From: Mycolicibacter acidiphilus
GTDB lineage: Bacteria > Actinomycetota > Actinomycetes > Mycobacteriales > Mycobacteriaceae
Direction of reading: 5' to 3'
NCBI RefSeq assembly: GCF_018455725.1
Contig: NZ_JAHCLR010000007.1
Coordinates: 85,676 to 149,675, forward strand
DNA: 64,000 nucleotides
Within the stretch, counting starts at the first letter, position 1. Each line of letters begins with the position of its first letter. The position numbers and the translations under genes are program-made. Shown in pieces: positions 62,979 to 64,000 of this stretch. A model generated the notes under the pieces. That model did no database searches, was not told where the DNA came from, and was given only the letters and a program-made list of their open reading frames with translations.

Positions 62979-63772
62979 GCGTCGAACGCCCGCGAGGTGA
63001 TCCGGTCCGACCACAGCAGTCCGGCGCAGGCCAGCAGCACCCCGGCCACCGACACCGCGCCGCCGGACCGGCTCAGCAGGAAGCCGATCGGCCGGGCGCC
63101 GATCAGTTGGCCGAGCAGCAGGCCCAGGGCCGGCAGCGCGGCCAGGATTGCCGCCGACGTGCGGGCACCGGCCATCCCGGCGTCGGCTCGCGCCGAAAGC
63201 CGCTGGCGCGCAGCGATATCGGACTGCGCCGCGCACATCAGGGTGGCGATCGCGATACCGTGTTCACTGCCCAGCCGCCAGTACACGGCCAGCCAGTTCC
63301 ACAGTGCGGGCAGCGCCGAGCCGACGGCCGCGTCGCTCAGGCCGGCTGCGACGTCGGCCCCCAGCCGGGCCCGGGCGGCCACCCCGCGCAGTGCGGCCGC
63401 GACCGGGGCCTCCTCGGTCTCGGTGGCTGCTTCGGCGAAGGCCCGCACCGGATCCGACCCGGCCTGTAGTTCGGCGACGAGTGCACCGAGCGCGGCGTGC
63501 AGTGCGGCGGTCTCACGTGCCGCCGCCGCGCGCCGCCGGGCCCGGTGGTGCCGCACGGTGAGGGTGGCCACCAGGGCGGCGCCGGCCAGGCAGGTGGCCG
63601 GCGGCAGCATGACGAGCGCGGACGCCGCGCAGCACCCGGCCACGACGGCGGCCACCACGCGCCGGCGCAGCCCGAACGCCGGCCGGGCGGGCGCACCGAG
63701 ACGCCGGCGCGGTGCAGCCGGCAGCAGGACCGCCGCTGCCAGGGTCAGGGCCGCGAGCACCGGGCCGGTCAC
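62975..63772 (-). CDS. TadB-like inner-membrane protein (Rv3658c-like)
   Basis: A 265-residue type II secretion F-domain protein with N-terminal helices (about residues 3-18, 38-70), a cytoplasmic F domain (LGALVAELQAGSDPVRAFAEAA) and C-terminal helices (about 205-260). With TadC it forms the membrane platform moved by the TadA ATPase. GTG 63772 overlaps the stop of the tadA fragment (GTGA). Counterpart of Rv3658c. Intact, although its upstream gene is broken. Confidence 0.9.
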   Translation of the reverse strand: MTGPVLAALTLAAAVLLPAAPRRRLGAPARPAFGLRRRVVAAVVAGCCAASALVMLPPATCLAGAALVATLTVRHHRARRRAAAARETAALHAALGALVAELQAGSDPVRAFAEAATETEEAPVAAALRGVAARARLGADVAAGLSDAAVGSALPALWNWLAVYWRLGSEHGIAIATLMCAAQSDIAARQRLSARADAGMAGARTSAAILAALPALGLLLGQLIGARPIGFLLSRSGGAVSVAGVLLACAGLLWSDRITSRAFDA

Positions 63773-63960
63773 GGCGTCACCCGGTCACGCAGCAGGCGCT
63801 GCAGTTCATCGGCGTGACCGGTGTGGCCCTGGGTGCCGTGGCCGTGCCGCCAGGCCGTCAGCGCCTGCACCGTCCCGGTGCCGTCCGGCCGCAACACCGC
63901 GATCTCGGTCAGCCGCCGCACGCCGCGGCGGTCCCGAGCGACGTGCAGCACCACCTGGCA
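63769..63960 (-). pseudogene. TadA/CpaF-type ATPase, C-terminal fragment, interrupted
   Basis: The last 63 codons of the secretion ATPase (VVLHVARDRRGVRRLTEIAVL, ending LLRDRVTP) are intact and overlap the tadB start. Going upstream, the frame meets TAA at 63966-63964, only four codons before the conserved VVLHV strand, and the last 40 bases of the window are about 40% G+C against roughly 70% around. The gene is therefore broken at about 63960 by an insertion or rearrangement. Walker motifs would be further right and cannot be seen. Confidence 0.75.
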
Positions 63961-64000
63961 GCTTTATCAGAGGTTTAACACGTTCTATTGGTCAATCAGC
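63961..64000. mobile_element. AT-rich foreign sequence at the tadA break
   Basis: 40 bases with 16 G/C, joined to a tadA fragment at about 63960. This is the edge of an inserted element or rearranged segment whose body is outside the window. No terminal inverted repeat or target duplication can be checked from one end. Confidence 0.4.
63974..63987. promoter_or_regulatory. KstR-like operator palindrome
   Basis: TTTAACACGTTCTA fits the KstR consensus TnnAACnnGTTnnA at all eight fixed positions. KstR represses cholesterol-catabolism genes in mycobacteria. It lies in the foreign-looking sequence at the window edge; the gene it might control is not visible. Confidence 0.35.

Overview
The window is chromosomal DNA of a high-G+C actinobacterium, almost certainly a non-tuberculous Mycobacterium (Mycolicibacterium type). 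The evidence is gene content and order: read left to right it follows the M. tuberculosis Rv3589-Rv3659c segment (mutY end, mhuD, lpqF, clpC1, lsr2, lysS, coaX-panD-panC, folK-folB-folP1-folE-ftsH, ephA, lpqG, hpt-tilS, the PBP4-type carboxypeptidase, ppa, ppgS, galE1, holB, cya, topA, cspA, the DUF1998 helicase, the tad-like genes). Locus numbers are recalled from general knowledge, not searched. GTG starts, GTGA/ATGA stop-start overlaps, PE/PPE genes, Lsr2 and MhuD all fit. The ESX/PE/PPE block found near Rv3619c-Rv3622c in M. tuberculosis is absent.

Layout. 1-2.6 kb: mutY end, a hydrolase, heme-degrading MhuD and the lipoprotein LpqF. 2.6-5.7 kb: ClpC1 and Lsr2, with a candidate ClgR operator between them. 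5.8-17.3 kb, all minus strand: LysS, three CoA/pantothenate genes with a DUF2520 protein, two membrane proteins, the folate genes and FtsH, mostly overlapping and probably read in few transcripts. 17.4-20.5 kb, plus strand: EphA, a luciferase-like monooxygenase and a zinc alcohol dehydrogenase. 20.6-21.3 kb: a DUF433/DUF5615 toxin-antitoxin pair whose toxin has a one-base frameshift. 21.3-28.9 kb: envelope and purine-salvage housekeeping genes, TilS, pyrophosphatase and TerC.

29.0-36.6 kb is the most interesting region. A 1294-residue adenylation-thiolation protein with six membrane segments and three hexapeptide-like soluble domains has the architecture and size of the epsilon-poly-lysine synthetase (Pls/PosA) family. 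It overlaps an M1 metallopeptidase gene, which overlaps a flippase-like membrane protein gene, followed by the polyprenyl-phospho-GalNAc synthase PpgS and its small partner. This looks like one operon joining a possible homopoly-amino-acid synthetase to arabinogalactan decoration. Then come a giant CtpH/CtpI-type P-ATPase whose ribosome binding site lies in a perfect hairpin, GalE1 and a large GT-C-like membrane protein.

44.2-49.2 kb: a PE gene, two duplicated PPE genes ending in SHOCT-like domains, and a two-component system, all co-directional. 49.2-50.7 kb: a lower-G+C Fic AMPylase gene with a triple inverted repeat in its promoter, next to tRNA-Thr(CGT). 50.8-60.2 kb: HolB, adenylate cyclase, TopA, CspA and an SF2 helicase. 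60.4-64 kb: a triple-sensor protein and tad-like pilus/secretion genes. The tadA gene is cut off 40 bases from the right edge by foreign-looking AT-rich sequence that carries a KstR-like palindrome.

At least eleven genes have a TANNNT -10 element ending 6-8 bases before the start codon, the mark of leaderless transcripts. No rRNA gene, CRISPR array or recognisable transposase gene was seen.
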